Shown in pieces: positions 1 through 8,035 of a stretch of DNA of 41,307 nt. Within the stretch, counting starts at the first letter, position 1; each line of letters opens with the position of its first letter. Below the pieces are notes generated by a model. The model saw only the letters and a program-made list of their open reading frames with translations. It searched no databases and was not told the DNA's origin. A program made the translations under genes and the position numbers. Source of the stretch: Mesorhizobium sp. (GTDB lineage: Bacteria; Pseudomonadota; Alphaproteobacteria; Rhizobiales; Rhizobiaceae); contig NZ_JANINM010000227.1 in NCBI RefSeq assembly GCF_024509055.1, forward strand, positions 1 to 41,307, written 5' to 3'.

Positions 1-306
1 CCAGGCGATGCGCCTTGTATGGTCATTGCAAATGTTCCCCTTTTGCAAAACGCGCCCTCAAGCGTTAACCGAGGAGGTTAAGCCTGACGCTAGGGAACCG
101 GCAAGCAAGCCATTTGCCGGCTTTCACCTTAAAGACATTCAACGAGAATCGCGCTTATCACGGGCGCTTGCAGGAATTGCCGCCGAATCGGCCACATGTT
201 CCGCCGAGCCAAATTTTTTAAGCAGCTGACGATTTTCTCGGAACCAAACCGCGCATTGCGCGTTTTGGCTTGTTCGACCGCGTTGCGGTCGACCGGGAGG
301 ATAACT
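1..306. other. Intergenic leader region before the DUF982 gene
   Basis: No convincing gene is seen here; the short frames lack family resemblance. It holds a small palindrome (TTAACC 65-70, GGTTAA 76-81) and a 7-bp stem (CCGGCAA 98-104, TTGCCGG 114-120, 9-nt loop) that could be a weak terminator for a gene left of the window. The EcfG-type promoter at 240-264 is annotated separately. Confidence 0.5.
240..264 (+). promoter_or_regulatory. EcfG (RpoE2)-type general stress promoter
   Basis: GGAAC at 240-244 and CGTT at 261-264 are separated by exactly 16 bases. This matches the alphaproteobacterial general stress sigma factor consensus GGAAC-N16/17-CGTT. The -10 element lies about 42 bases before the ATG of the DUF982 gene, a sensible leader length. 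Sequence match only; no transcript data. Confidence 0.65.
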
Positions 307-609
307 ATGGATCGCTTGCATTTCTTTACCCCAGTGCGAATTGCGCGTGGGCAGGGACACCCCGTGGAGGAAGTCGATAGCGTCTCCGAAGCGATGGTGT
401 TCTTGCGGAAATGGCCAACGGGAAGACGCGGCCCGGTTTATCAATGTGCCCTTAATTGCTGCTCGGCGGCGCTGTCGGGCAACATGTCGGCGGAGGAGGC
501 GAGAAAGGCCTTCACCGGCTTTGCCCGCATCACTCGGCTGCTCGACGACGAGATGGCTATGCCGCTGGGTGGCGCCTCCGTGGATAATGTCTACGCATTG
601 AGGCGCTAG
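307..609 (+). CDS. DUF982 domain-containing small protein
   Basis: A 100-residue cytoplasmic protein without signal peptide or membrane segment. The body (VEEVDSVSEAMVFLRKWP followed by a Cys/Ala-rich helix and an AEEARKAF segment) matches my recollection of the DUF982 family, small proteins that occur in many copies in rhizobial genomes and have no known function. The ATG at 307 is preceded by a good GGGAGG ribosome site; an upstream in-frame extension to 196 has no such signal. The GGAAC-N16-CGTT promoter just upstream suggests general stress control. A strong hairpin follows the stop codon. The family call is fairly safe; the function is unknown. Confidence 0.75.
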   Translation: MDRLHFFTPVRIARGQGHPVEEVDSVSEAMVFLRKWPTGRRGPVYQCALNCCSAALSGNMSAEEARKAFTGFARITRLLDDEMAMPLGGASVDNVYALRR

Positions 610-634
610 GCGAAAAATCTTCGCGAAACGACGA

Positions 635-658
635 CGCTGCGCCAGCGATGGCGCAGCG
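635..658 (+). terminator. Strong GNRA-capped hairpin after DUF982 gene
   Basis: A perfect 10-bp stem (635-644 with 649-658) closes a GCGA tetraloop 26 bases after the DUF982 stop. There is no T-tract behind it, so it may protect the 3' end or act as a factor-dependent terminator rather than a classical intrinsic one. Confidence 0.4.
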
Positions 659-1094
659 CGTTGAGTGCTGCCCTGTTTCCAGATACCGCACCCAGTTGCA
701 TCGGGGGCCGGCGGTTCCAACTCGCCAAGAGCGTCATTTCGCGCCCTGCCAATTTCTAGAAGTCAACGTCCAAGCTAACGACCACGCTTTTGAAATAGCG
801 TTCCAAATACTTATCGATTTTCGCAGGAAATATCTTTAAAGCTGTAGGCGCGATCACTACGTCATTTCTTGCAATGTCTATCAAGGCAACACCGATGTGA
901 GATAGCTCACGGCCACGCGGCCCCTCGATGGGGACTCGGGACGCGCGGTCATTTTCCCATTCAATGAGCAGCCCAAACGTTCGACACGCTCTTGGTGCGT
1001 CGGGCGTTTAGGCGCGCGATCTCCCCACTCATGAATCACCACCAACCGGGTCGCCGTCGGGTGAACGAACCCGCGCGCCCATAGGAGAGAAGAG
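659..1094. other. Long intergenic region and leader of the SPFH gene
   Basis: No gene is supported in this stretch. It contains the CRP-like palindrome at 896-911 and, further down, a long imperfect inverted repeat (972-985 with 999-1012, 13-nt loop) that could fold as a G-U-containing hairpin in the SPFH transcript. A clear ribosome site (AGGAGA) stands just before the ATG at 1095. Confidence 0.45.
896..911. promoter_or_regulatory. CRP-like operator (9/10 match)
   Basis: TGTGA-GATAGC-TCACG matches the classical CRP palindrome TGTGA-N6-TCACA at nine of ten positions. It lies 183 bases before the SPFH start codon in non-coding DNA. Two perfect copies occur near the cyclase/Crp genes of this window, which makes a functional site more likely. 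Confidence 0.4.
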
Positions 1095-3140
1095 ATGGAA
1101 GCCCTGCAATATCTCGACCAGATGAAATGGACAGCGATCGAGATAGCTGTGCCAGTCATCGTGCTGGCCATCCTGTTCTGGCGGAGCGGCGTGGTCCGCT
1201 ACATCCCAAACGACAGGCTCGGCATCTTGGAAAAACTATGGAGTTTTCGCGGCTCCGTCAGTAATGGCTTCATCGCGCTCAACCGTGAGGCGGGTTACCA
1301 GCCGGACATCGTGCGCGGCGGCATACATTTCTTCATGCCGTTCCAATATTCGATGCATCGCGCCAATCTCGTCACCATCCCACAGGGCCAGATCGGCTAT
1401 GTCTTTGCGCGTGACGGCAAGCCGCTGCCTCCGACGCAGACACTTGCTTCCAACGTCAACGCCGACGATTTCCAGGATGTGCGCGCTTTTCTCGAAAAAG
1501 GCGGACAGAAAGGACCGCAGCGCAAGATCTTGCGTGAAGGCACCTACGCAATCAATCTGGCGCAATTCATCGTGCTCACCGCCCAGTCGATCTATGCCGT
1601 CAATCTGAGCTCATCGGAACAGAGCCTTTTTGCCAACATGTCCAGCATGATCTCGGAGCGGGGCGGCTTTGAGCCAGTCGTCATCCACAATGCCGAGGAC
1701 ATGATCGGTATCGTCACCATCCATGATGGCCCGGCGCTGCCGGACGGCGAGATCATCGCACCGACGGTAGCCAACGATCCAAGCGATCCGAACTTCCACA
1801 ACAACTTTCAAGACCCGGAGAAGTTTCTCAATGCCGGTGGCTATCGTGGCCGGCAGTTGCAGGTGCTGGCCGACGGTAGCTACTTCCTGAATCGCATTTT
1901 CGCGACCGTCGAACTGGTCGAGAAAACGATCATTGACGTTGGCACGGTCGGTGTCGTTGTATCGTACAACGGCCGCCACGGCACGGATATATCCGGGCAG
2001 GCATACCGTCACGGCGAGCTGGTCGAAATCGGCGCACGCGGTGTCTGGTCCACGCCGCTGCTGCCGGGCAAGTATGCGTTCAATACCTATGCCGGCACTA
2101 TCATCACCGTGCCCACCACCAACTTCGTGCTCAAATGGACGAAGGAGCAGTTCGGCGAACACAGGCTGGACGAGAACCTGTCTGAAGTATCATTGATCAC
2201 CAAGGATGCGTTCGAGCCTGTGCTGCCGCTCTCCGTCGTCGTGCATATCGACTACATGAAGGCGCCGCTCGTGGTGCAGCGTTTCGGTGACATCAAGCGT
2301 CTGGTCGAACAAACGCTAGATCCGATGGTTTCCGCTTACTTCAAGAACATCGCCCAGACGAAGACGCTGATCCAGCTTTTGCAGGAGCGCAGCGATATCC
2401 AGCGCAAATCCGGCGAGGAGATGCGCGAGAAATTCAATTCCTACAGTCTCGAGCTACAGGAAGTGTTGATTGGCACGCCCCGTGCCGCCAATGGCCAGAA
2501 CAGCATAGAGCAGATCCTGATCCAGCTGCGTGAGCGCCAGATCGCGGTCGAAAAGGTCGAGACCTACAAATTGCAGGAGAGGGCGGCCACTCAGGAACGC
2601 ACGTTGCGCGAGAAGGAAGCGCTCGCCGAACAGCAAGCCAAGATCACGACCTCGGCGCTCACCATCGAGATCAGCGAGAACGAGGGCAAGGCGCAACTCG
2701 CCCGCACCCGTCAGGAGGCCGAAACCATTCAGGTCACTGCCAAGGCAGAGGCTGAGAAGGTGCGCCTCGCTGGCCTGGGCGAGGCCGACATGATCAAGGC
2801 TGTCGCGCTTGCCGACGCCGAACGCATCAAGGCGACCGGTCTTGCGGAGGCCGAGAAGGTGCGCGCTATTGGTCTGGCTGAGGCCGAGGCCACGGAGCGC
2901 AAGGTCGCGGCCTTCGGCGGCCCGGACTATCAGCTCAACTCGCAGGTTCTCACGCGCTTCGCCGAGGCGATAGAGAATGGCAGGCTGCCGCTCGTGCCGC
3001 AGATCCAGATCGGCGCTTCCAGCGGCGAGAAGGGGGCCGCCAATGGCCTTGTCGAGATGATGCTTTCGATGCTCGTTGCCGACCGGATTGGGCGGCAAAA
3101 CCCACCGGATGCGATCCCGGAACCTGCCGATGAGGATTGA
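1095..3140 (+). CDS. SPFH/Band 7 (flotillin-like) membrane protein
   Basis: A 681-residue protein with an N-terminal membrane segment (about residues 13-30), a long region carrying the SPFH/Band 7 fold, and a C-terminal helical arm. Residues 551-605 are five consecutive 11-residue repeats of the type AEAEKVRAIGL, a hendecad pattern typical of the alanine/glutamate-rich flotillin arm, then a region with PDYQLNSQVLTRFAEAIE. Flotillin-like proteins form oligomeric scaffolds on the inner membrane; the client is not evident here. The ATG has a strong AGGAGA site. The gene stands alone, ends at a good terminator, and has a CRP-like site in its leader. At 681 residues it is longer than simple stomatins (about 300) and ordinary flotillins. 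Confidence 0.85.
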   Translation: MEALQYLDQMKWTAIEIAVPVIVLAILFWRSGVVRYIPNDRLGILEKLWSFRGSVSNGFIALNREAGYQPDIVRGGIHFFMPFQYSMHRANLVTIPQGQIGYVFARDGKPLPPTQTLASNVNADDFQDVRAFLEKGGQKGPQRKILREGTYAINLAQFIVLTAQSIYAVNLSSSEQSLFANMSSMISERGGFEPVVIHNAEDMIGIVTIHDGPALPDGEIIAPTVANDPSDPNFHNNFQDPEKFLNAGGYRGRQLQVLADGSYFLNRIFATVELVEKTIIDVGTVGVVVSYNGRHGTDISGQAYRHGELVEIGARGVWSTPLLPGKYAFNTYAGTIITVPTTNFVLKWTKEQFGEHRLDENLSEVSLITKDAFEPVLPLSVVVHIDYMKAPLVVQRFGDIKRLVEQTLDPMVSAYFKNIAQTKTLIQLLQERSDIQRKSGEEMREKFNSYSLELQEVLIGTPRAANGQNSIEQILIQLRERQIAVEKVETYKLQERAATQERTLREKEALAEQQAKITTSALTIEISENEGKAQLARTRQEAETIQVTAKAEAEKVRLAGLGEADMIKAVALADAERIKATGLAEAEKVRAIGLAEAEATERKVAAFGGPDYQLNSQVLTRFAEAIENGRLPLVPQIQIGASSGEKGAANGLVEMMLSMLVADRIGRQNPPDAIPEPADED

Positions 3141-3146
3141 TTGAGG

Positions 3147-3172
3147 ATGGGCCGGTTATGCCGGCCCATTTT
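3147..3172 (+). terminator. Rho-independent terminator of the SPFH gene
   Basis: A perfect 9-bp GC-rich stem (3147-3155 with 3161-3169) with a 5-nt loop is followed by a T-rich tail. It starts six bases after the SPFH stop codon, so it is a textbook intrinsic terminator on the plus strand. Confidence 0.8.
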
Positions 3173-3276
3173 ATGCTCTGCGACTGAGCTGCAAGCCGTT
3201 TTCGTGGAACGGCTTGGCGCTGGACATCCAGCCGAACCGAAATCCTGATGACTCCGGCGCCTGAAGCGTCGAGGGG

Positions 3277-4386
3277 TCAAGCCAGGATCGACCGGATCGC
3301 TTTGTCGACAACCTCGTGCAGGCCGCTCGCCTGGAACGACAGGCGGTTTCCCGATCCGATATTGCTGGCCATGGCGATGGTCAGATTGCTTTCCGGGTTG
3401 TGCTGCATGACGCAGACATATCCCGGAATGCTGCCCTGGTGACCGTAAAATGCACGGTCACCATAGCTGCTTTGGAACAGGCCCGCGCCGGTCTCGCGCA
3501 TGCGGGTGCCTGGGAAGGAGACCAAGGCGCGCGAACCGAACATCTCCTCGAACCAGCGTGGCGAAATGACCTTGCCGGCGAAGAGGCCCCGCATGAAGGC
3601 AACGAGGTCGGTGGGGGTCGAGACCATGTCACCGCAGCCATAGGCCCCCGAATAGGGAAACGTGTCGGAGGAATCCTGCAACTCGTCGGAATAGGGCAAT
3701 ACCCCGTCCATCCGCCACATCTCGCCGCCCGAAGCGATATCCGCGGATGCGCCAGCGGCCGGCGGCGGGCGGTGGAAGTAGCCGCGCACCAGTTGCCCGG
3801 CAGGAAACGGTTCCGTCGCGGGCGACCATGTGTTGGAAAGGCCGAGTGGCTGCAGGACGACCTGGCGCACATATGCGCCCAGCGATTGGCCTGTAACGGC
3901 TTCAATCAGCATACCGGCCAGCACATAGCCGGTGTTGTTGTAGACGGCGGAACCGCCCGGCATCTTCTGACCGCCAGCCTTATAGGCAATTTCAACCAGG
4001 TCGGACGGTTTCCACACCCTGCTTGGATCCATCGGTATGTCGTACTCGAATTCCGGCAGGCCACTGCGATGATTGACCAGTTGCCGTACGGAAATGCGCT
4101 CCGCGCCCGGCAGGTCGGGAAACCAGGTTGAGATCGGCGCGCCGAGCTCGACCTTGCCATCCTCGGCCAGCCGGACCAGAGCGGCCGCCACGAAAGTCTT
4201 CGTGCAGCTGCCTATCTTGAACAGCTGCTCGGGGGTGACGGGCGTATTCGCTGCCCGGTCCGCCACGCCGGCCGTCGCCGTTACCGTGGGCGTGCCCGCC
4301 GTCGCGAAGGCCAGGGAGGCTCCGACTGCGCCCTGGCGGATGTAGTCCGCGAGCAGGCCGCCGACGTCGTCTTTCTTGCTGATCAT
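3277..4386 (-). CDS. Serine hydrolase of the beta-lactamase/PBP superfamily
   Basis: A 369-residue cytoplasmic protein with the class C beta-lactamase/penicillin-binding fold. The catalytic SxxK is S60-C-T-K63, the second motif YNN is at 149-151, and H316-Q-G318 replaces KTG. Enzymes of this kind include D-aminopeptidases, D-Ala-D-Ala carboxypeptidases and EstB-type esterases; a true resistance beta-lactamase is unlikely because there is no export signal. It starts 9 bases after the stop of the peptide-binding protein, with its AGGACG ribosome site overlapping that stop, so the two are probably co-translated. With a D-amino acid dehydrogenase two genes upstream, a D-aminopeptidase-like role is an attractive guess but not shown. 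Confidence 0.8.
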   Translation of the reverse strand: MISKKDDVGGLLADYIRQGAVGASLAFATAGTPTVTATAGVADRAANTPVTPEQLFKIGSCTKTFVAAALVRLAEDGKVELGAPISTWFPDLPGAERISVRQLVNHRSGLPEFEYDIPMDPSRVWKPSDLVEIAYKAGGQKMPGGSAVYNNTGYVLAGMLIEAVTGQSLGAYVRQVVLQPLGLSNTWSPATEPFPAGQLVRGYFHRPPPAAGASADIASGGEMWRMDGVLPYSDELQDSSDTFPYSGAYGCGDMVSTPTDLVAFMRGLFAGKVISPRWFEEMFGSRALVSFPGTRMRETGAGLFQSSYGDRAFYGHQGSIPGYVCVMQHNPESNLTIAMASNIGSGNRLSFQASGLHEVVDKAIRSILA

Positions 4387-4395
4387 CTTGGCGTC

Positions 4396-5991
4396 CTATT
4401 CGGCAATGTCGACATGGGCGAAATTCTGGCGGCCGAACGGATCGAGCACGTAGTTCAGCACGCTCTTTCGTACCGGGATCGAGACGATGGAGTGGGCGAT
4501 CGGCACGACCGGCACTTTCGCCTTCAGCATCTCCTGGGCCTGGCGGTATACTTCCGCCCGCTTCGTCGTGTCCGCGGTGACGCGGCCTTCGTCCAGAAGC
4601 TTCTCGAAATCCCTGTCGCACCAGCGCGAGCGGTTCGAGCCACCTGCCACCCCGTCGCAACTGAGCAGATAGCTCAGCATGTTGTCGGGATCGCCGTTGT
4701 CACTGCTGCCGCCGAGCAGGAAACTGTCGTGCTCGCCGGCGGCGGTGCGCTTCAGGTATTCGGCCCATTCGTAGGTGACGATCTCCGATTTCACCCCTAC
4801 CGCCGCCCAGTCTGCCTGGATCAACTCGGCCATGCGGCGTGCATTGGGATTATACGGCCGCGAGACCGGCATGGCCCACAGCGTCACCGACAGATCGCTG
4901 GTATGGCCGGCCTCGGCCAGCAGTTTCCTGGCGCCTTCCGGATCGTAGTCGATGCCGGCATCCTTGACGGCGCCGAGTTGAGCCGGCGGCACGACGCTGC
5001 CTGCAACGGCGCCGGCGCCCTGGTAAACCGAGTCGACGATGGCCTGGCGGTTGATGGCCTTGGCGAGCGCAGTTCGCACCTTCACATCATCAAGTGGCTT
5101 GTGCTCGACGTTGAAGCCCAGGACGCCGATATTCTGGCCTTGAAGCTGAAGCAGGCTGATGTCGGAATTGCCACTCAATTCGGCCAGCGCGGATGGCGGC
5201 GCCGCCGCGGCAACCTGGCATTCATTGGCCTTGATCCGTTCGATGCGCACAGTCGGTTCAGGCGTGATGGCGAAAATCAGCGTGTCGATCTTCGGGGCGC
5301 CGCCCCAATAATCCTTGTTGGCCGTGTAGCGGATCTGGCTGTCACGCATGTAGGCTTCAAGCATGAACGGACCGGTCCCGACCGGCTCGTTGTCGATCAG
5401 TTCCGGCGTGCCGGCCGCGACCATCTTCTGGGTCTGCTCCAGCGACATGATCGACATGTAGTCGAGTGCGATGCCGGACAGGAACGTCACGTTCGGCGCG
5501 GTCAGCGTGAAGCGCACGGTGTAGTCGTCGACCTTCTCGATCTTGTCGACCATGGAGCCGAGCCCAAGTGCATTGAAATACTCGTAAGAGGCGTTGGCGA
5601 GCTTGTGGTAGGGGCTGTTGGCGTCCCGTTGGCGGTCGAAGGTGTAGAGCACGTCGTCGGCGTTGAAGTCCCGCGTCGGAGTGAAATGGGCGCTCGAATG
5701 GAACTTCACGCCGTGGCGCAGATGGAAGGTGTAGACGTTGCCGTCAGGCGAAACGTCCCAGCTCTCGGCTAGAGCCGGCCCAATCTCGGTGGATCCCGGC
5801 TTGAACTCGACCAGCCGGTTGAAGATCGTCTTGGCGGCGGCGTCCATCGTGGAGTCCGCCGTGCCGATCATCGGTGTAAAAGTCTCTGGGCTTGCCTCGG
5901 AACAGTAGACGAGGGTCTTGGCGGAAGCGTTTGCGGCGAGGAAGACTGAAGACGCGAGGATGGCGGCGCGTAAGAGGAGCAGGGACTTCAT
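4396..5991 (-). CDS. ABC transporter substrate-binding protein, dipeptide/oligopeptide type
   Basis: A 531-residue periplasmic binding protein of SBP family 5 (DppA/OppA type). It begins with a Sec signal peptide (MKSLLLLRAAILASSVFLA, cleavage near ANASA) and shows family signatures such as LVYCSEASPETFTP, the GTGPFMLEAY loop and the RTALAKAINR helix. The ATG at 5991 is chosen because an AGGAGA site precedes it; an upstream in-frame extension would bury the signal peptide. It lies 55 bases after the FAD oxidoreductase and 9 bases before the serine hydrolase in one leftward operon. No permease or ATPase gene accompanies it, so it must share membrane components encoded elsewhere. Peptides are the likely ligand, but heme or opines are possible. 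Confidence 0.9.
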   Translation of the reverse strand: MKSLLLLRAAILASSVFLAANASAKTLVYCSEASPETFTPMIGTADSTMDAAAKTIFNRLVEFKPGSTEIGPALAESWDVSPDGNVYTFHLRHGVKFHSSAHFTPTRDFNADDVLYTFDRQRDANSPYHKLANASYEYFNALGLGSMVDKIEKVDDYTVRFTLTAPNVTFLSGIALDYMSIMSLEQTQKMVAAGTPELIDNEPVGTGPFMLEAYMRDSQIRYTANKDYWGGAPKIDTLIFAITPEPTVRIERIKANECQVAAAAPPSALAELSGNSDISLLQLQGQNIGVLGFNVEHKPLDDVKVRTALAKAINRQAIVDSVYQGAGAVAGSVVPPAQLGAVKDAGIDYDPEGARKLLAEAGHTSDLSVTLWAMPVSRPYNPNARRMAELIQADWAAVGVKSEIVTYEWAEYLKRTAAGEHDSFLLGGSSDNGDPDNMLSYLLSCDGVAGGSNRSRWCDRDFEKLLDEGRVTADTTKRAEVYRQAQEMLKAKVPVVPIAHSIVSIPVRKSVLNYVLDPFGRQNFAHVDIAE

Positions 5992-6046
5992 CTCGGAAAC
6001 TCTCCTGTTTGGGATGGCGTGTTGAAATTCGGTATGGACGGGCTGT

Positions 6047-7186
6047 TCAGCTGTTTTCCCGGCATTGGCCGGAGTTGAGGAAACGCTCGGGCGCCACCGC
6101 CGTACGCGTAAGCCCCAGAGCGGCGAGTTCATCAGGCAGTTTGTCGTCGCGCAGCAGCGCCGAGGTCAGGCGGGCAAGTGCGAAGGAGACCTGGAAGCCG
6201 TAGCCGCCCTGACCTGCCAGCCAGCAGAAGCCCGGCAATCTGGGATCGGCGCCGACAACGGGCGACCGATCCGGCGCGAAGGTGCGCAGGCCCGCCCAGG
6301 GCGTGTGTGGCCGGCCGATCCGCAGTTTCGTCGCTTGTTCGATGCGGTCGACGGCGATGGCGACATCGATGTCTTCGGGATAGGCGTCGCAAGGCAGCGA
6401 CTGGGTTTCGTCGGCGAGCGAGCCGATCAGCCGACCGGCATCCGGCTTGAAGTAGAAGCGCTCCCGGATGTCCACTACCAGCGGCCATCTGCGGATATCG
6501 TAGCCCCGCGCATCGAAGATGAAGGCGGTCCGCCGCTTCGGCGCCAAGCCCAGCCCGGCAAGTCCGGCCCGCTCGGCGATTACGTCCGCCCAGGCCCCAG
6601 CAGCGTTGATCACGACATCGGCGTGGTGCTCACCGGCCGTGGTGACGGCACGTAGGCGCTCGCCCTGCCGCTCGATCCGCAGCACATCCTCGCCGAGGCG
6701 GATTTCGCCACCTTTCGCCCGGAAGGCCGCCGCCGTGCTCTGCACGACCTTGCCGGTATCGATGTCCATTGCATCCGGCTCATGGACACCACCACATGTC
6801 GTCTCCGCGTCGATGGCGGGAACAAGCCTTGAAACATCTGCAGCCGACAGGCGCCGAATGCTCGGCAGCAATGCGTGCGCATTGCGGGCAAAATCATCGA
6901 TGAGGGCGTTATCCTCCGGTCCGCCGAAATGCAGCGCGCCACGGCGGTGCTCGAAGTAGCCGCCGGCCGTCAAAGCGTCGCGGCTGGCCAGGGAAAGCGC
7001 CCGTACCACAGCGTTGCCGTAGGATTCCGAAAACAGCGCGGCCGAGCGCCCTGATGCATGGTAGGCGAGCTGCGTTTCACGCTCGATAAGGGTGACGGAG
7101 GCCCAGTCCTGCAGCGCAAGCGCCGCGGTAAGCCCCGCGACGCCGCCTCCAACGACGATTATCCTCGACGACGATGTCTTGTGCAT
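6047..7186 (-). CDS. FAD-dependent D-amino acid dehydrogenase, D-arginine-dehydrogenase-like
   Basis: A 379-residue flavoenzyme of the DAO family. The N-terminal Rossmann motif GGGVAGLTAALAL binds FAD, followed by GRSAALFSESYG, INAAGAWAD, the PKRRTAFIF strand, ERFYFKPDAG, WAGLRTF and the C-terminal GQGGYGFQ motif. This order and wording resemble, from memory, Pseudomonas D-arginine dehydrogenase (DauA), which oxidises D-amino acids to 2-oxo acids. The substrate-contacting Arg and Tyr equivalents appear present, but the His of the SAAHY segment is Leu here (SAALF), so specificity may differ. It is first in an operon with a peptide-binding protein and a serine hydrolase and is divergent from an XRE-cupin regulator. 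Glycine oxidase or sarcosine-oxidase-like activity is the alternative. Confidence 0.8.
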   Translation of the reverse strand: MHKTSSSRIIVVGGGVAGLTAALALQDWASVTLIERETQLAYHASGRSAALFSESYGNAVVRALSLASRDALTAGGYFEHRRGALHFGGPEDNALIDDFARNAHALLPSIRRLSAADVSRLVPAIDAETTCGGVHEPDAMDIDTGKVVQSTAAAFRAKGGEIRLGEDVLRIERQGERLRAVTTAGEHHADVVINAAGAWADVIAERAGLAGLGLAPKRRTAFIFDARGYDIRRWPLVVDIRERFYFKPDAGRLIGSLADETQSLPCDAYPEDIDVAIAVDRIEQATKLRIGRPHTPWAGLRTFAPDRSPVVGADPRLPGFCWLAGQGGYGFQVSFALARLTSALLRDDKLPDELAALGLTRTAVAPERFLNSGQCRENS

Positions 7187-7211
7187 TTGCTGACGGTAAA
7201 GCGAATTCTTC

Positions 7212-7234
7212 TATACGCAAGATTTTAGCGTATA
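7212..7234. promoter_or_regulatory. Inverted-repeat operator in the divergent promoter
   Basis: TATACGC (7212-7218) and GCGTATA (7228-7234) form a perfect 7-bp inverted repeat with a 9-base AT-rich spacer, flanked by further partial symmetry (TTC/GAA). It sits 26 bases before the FAD enzyme gene and 80 before the XRE-cupin start, the expected place for a site bound by that regulator to control both directions. Confidence 0.55.
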
Positions 7235-7313
7235 AGAAAAAAGTTTTCGTGCCGTGTTGAAGTTGCCAGATGGCGTCGTTACGTTGGTCCAGCTCGTGCG
7301 TCAGGAGGATTCC

Positions 7314-7937
7314 GTGGAGGGGCAGCCCAGGCTTGGAGATTGCTTGCGGAGCCTGCGCCGGAAGCGCGGCTGGACCTTGCAGGATGTCAGCAATCTTACC
7401 GGCGTCGCCGTTTCGACCCTGTCGAAGGTGGAGAACGACCAGATGTCGCTCAGCTACGACAAGCTGCTGCAAATCTGCGAAGGGCTGGGCATCCACGTGA
7501 CGGAATTGCTCAGCGGCGGTGGCGAGGAGCGCTCGGCGCGAACGCGCCGCTCGGTTACCGCGCCGGCGACGACGTTGCGCCAACTGACCCGGAACTATGA
7601 TTATTACTACCTCGCGACCGACCTCGTGCATAAGCGCATGGTGCCGATCCGCAGCTTTGCACGCGCCCGTAGCCTGGAAGAGTTTGGGCCGCTGATCCGG
7701 CATGCCGGGGAGGAATTCCTGATCGTGCTCAAGGGCGAGATCGAACTGCACACCGACCAGTATGCCCCGGTGCGGCTGAAGGCCGGCGAAAGCGTCTACA
7801 TCGATTCCACGATGGGCCACGCCTATCTCTCGATCGGGGAGGCGGATGCCGAGATGCTGTGTGTCTGTTCCGGTGAAGAGGCCGAGATGGAGAAGACATT
7901 GCTCAACCACAGGCAGCTCGAACTGGCGAAGGAATGA
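7314..7937 (+). CDS. XRE-family regulator with C-terminal cupin domain
   Basis: A 207-residue transcription factor. Residues 7-62 form a Cro/CI-type helix-turn-helix (LGDCLRSLRRKRGWTLQDVS ... STLSKVEN), and the C-terminal half is a cupin (GEEFLIVLKGEIEL, LKAGESVYIDSTMGHAYLS) expected to sense a small ligand. Such XRE-cupin proteins often control amino acid or polyamine catabolism. I chose GTG at 7314 because AGGAGG stands five bases before it; a longer frame from GTG 7254 has no ribosome site and adds residues outside the domain. It is divergent from the FAD enzyme operon with a palindrome between, so it probably regulates that operon and itself. Confidence 0.85.
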   Translation: MEGQPRLGDCLRSLRRKRGWTLQDVSNLTGVAVSTLSKVENDQMSLSYDKLLQICEGLGIHVTELLSGGGEERSARTRRSVTAPATTLRQLTRNYDYYYLATDLVHKRMVPIRSFARARSLEEFGPLIRHAGEEFLIVLKGEIELHTDQYAPVRLKAGESVYIDSTMGHAYLSIGEADAEMLCVCSGEEAEMEKTLLNHRQLELAKE

Positions 7938-8035
7938 GTGGCGTCGTCGAAGCTGACGGCGGATAGGAAATCGCCGTGAAATCGCTTATGTGAGGGCGAA
8001 ACTCTAAAGGACAGAGGCCCCGAGACGTTTCGGCC

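Noticed and set aside
8..229. 73-residue frame at the left edge
   Set aside because: It has no ribosome site or recognisable domain and runs through palindromic non-coding sequence.
139..720. 193-residue minus-strand frame over the DUF982 gene
   Set aside because: It is the GC-rich antisense shadow of DUF982 and its flanks, without ribosome site or family resemblance.
3277..4386. Antibiotic-resistance class C beta-lactamase
   Set aside because: No export signal, HQG in place of KTG, and an operon context of peptide and D-amino acid metabolism point to a peptidase or esterase.
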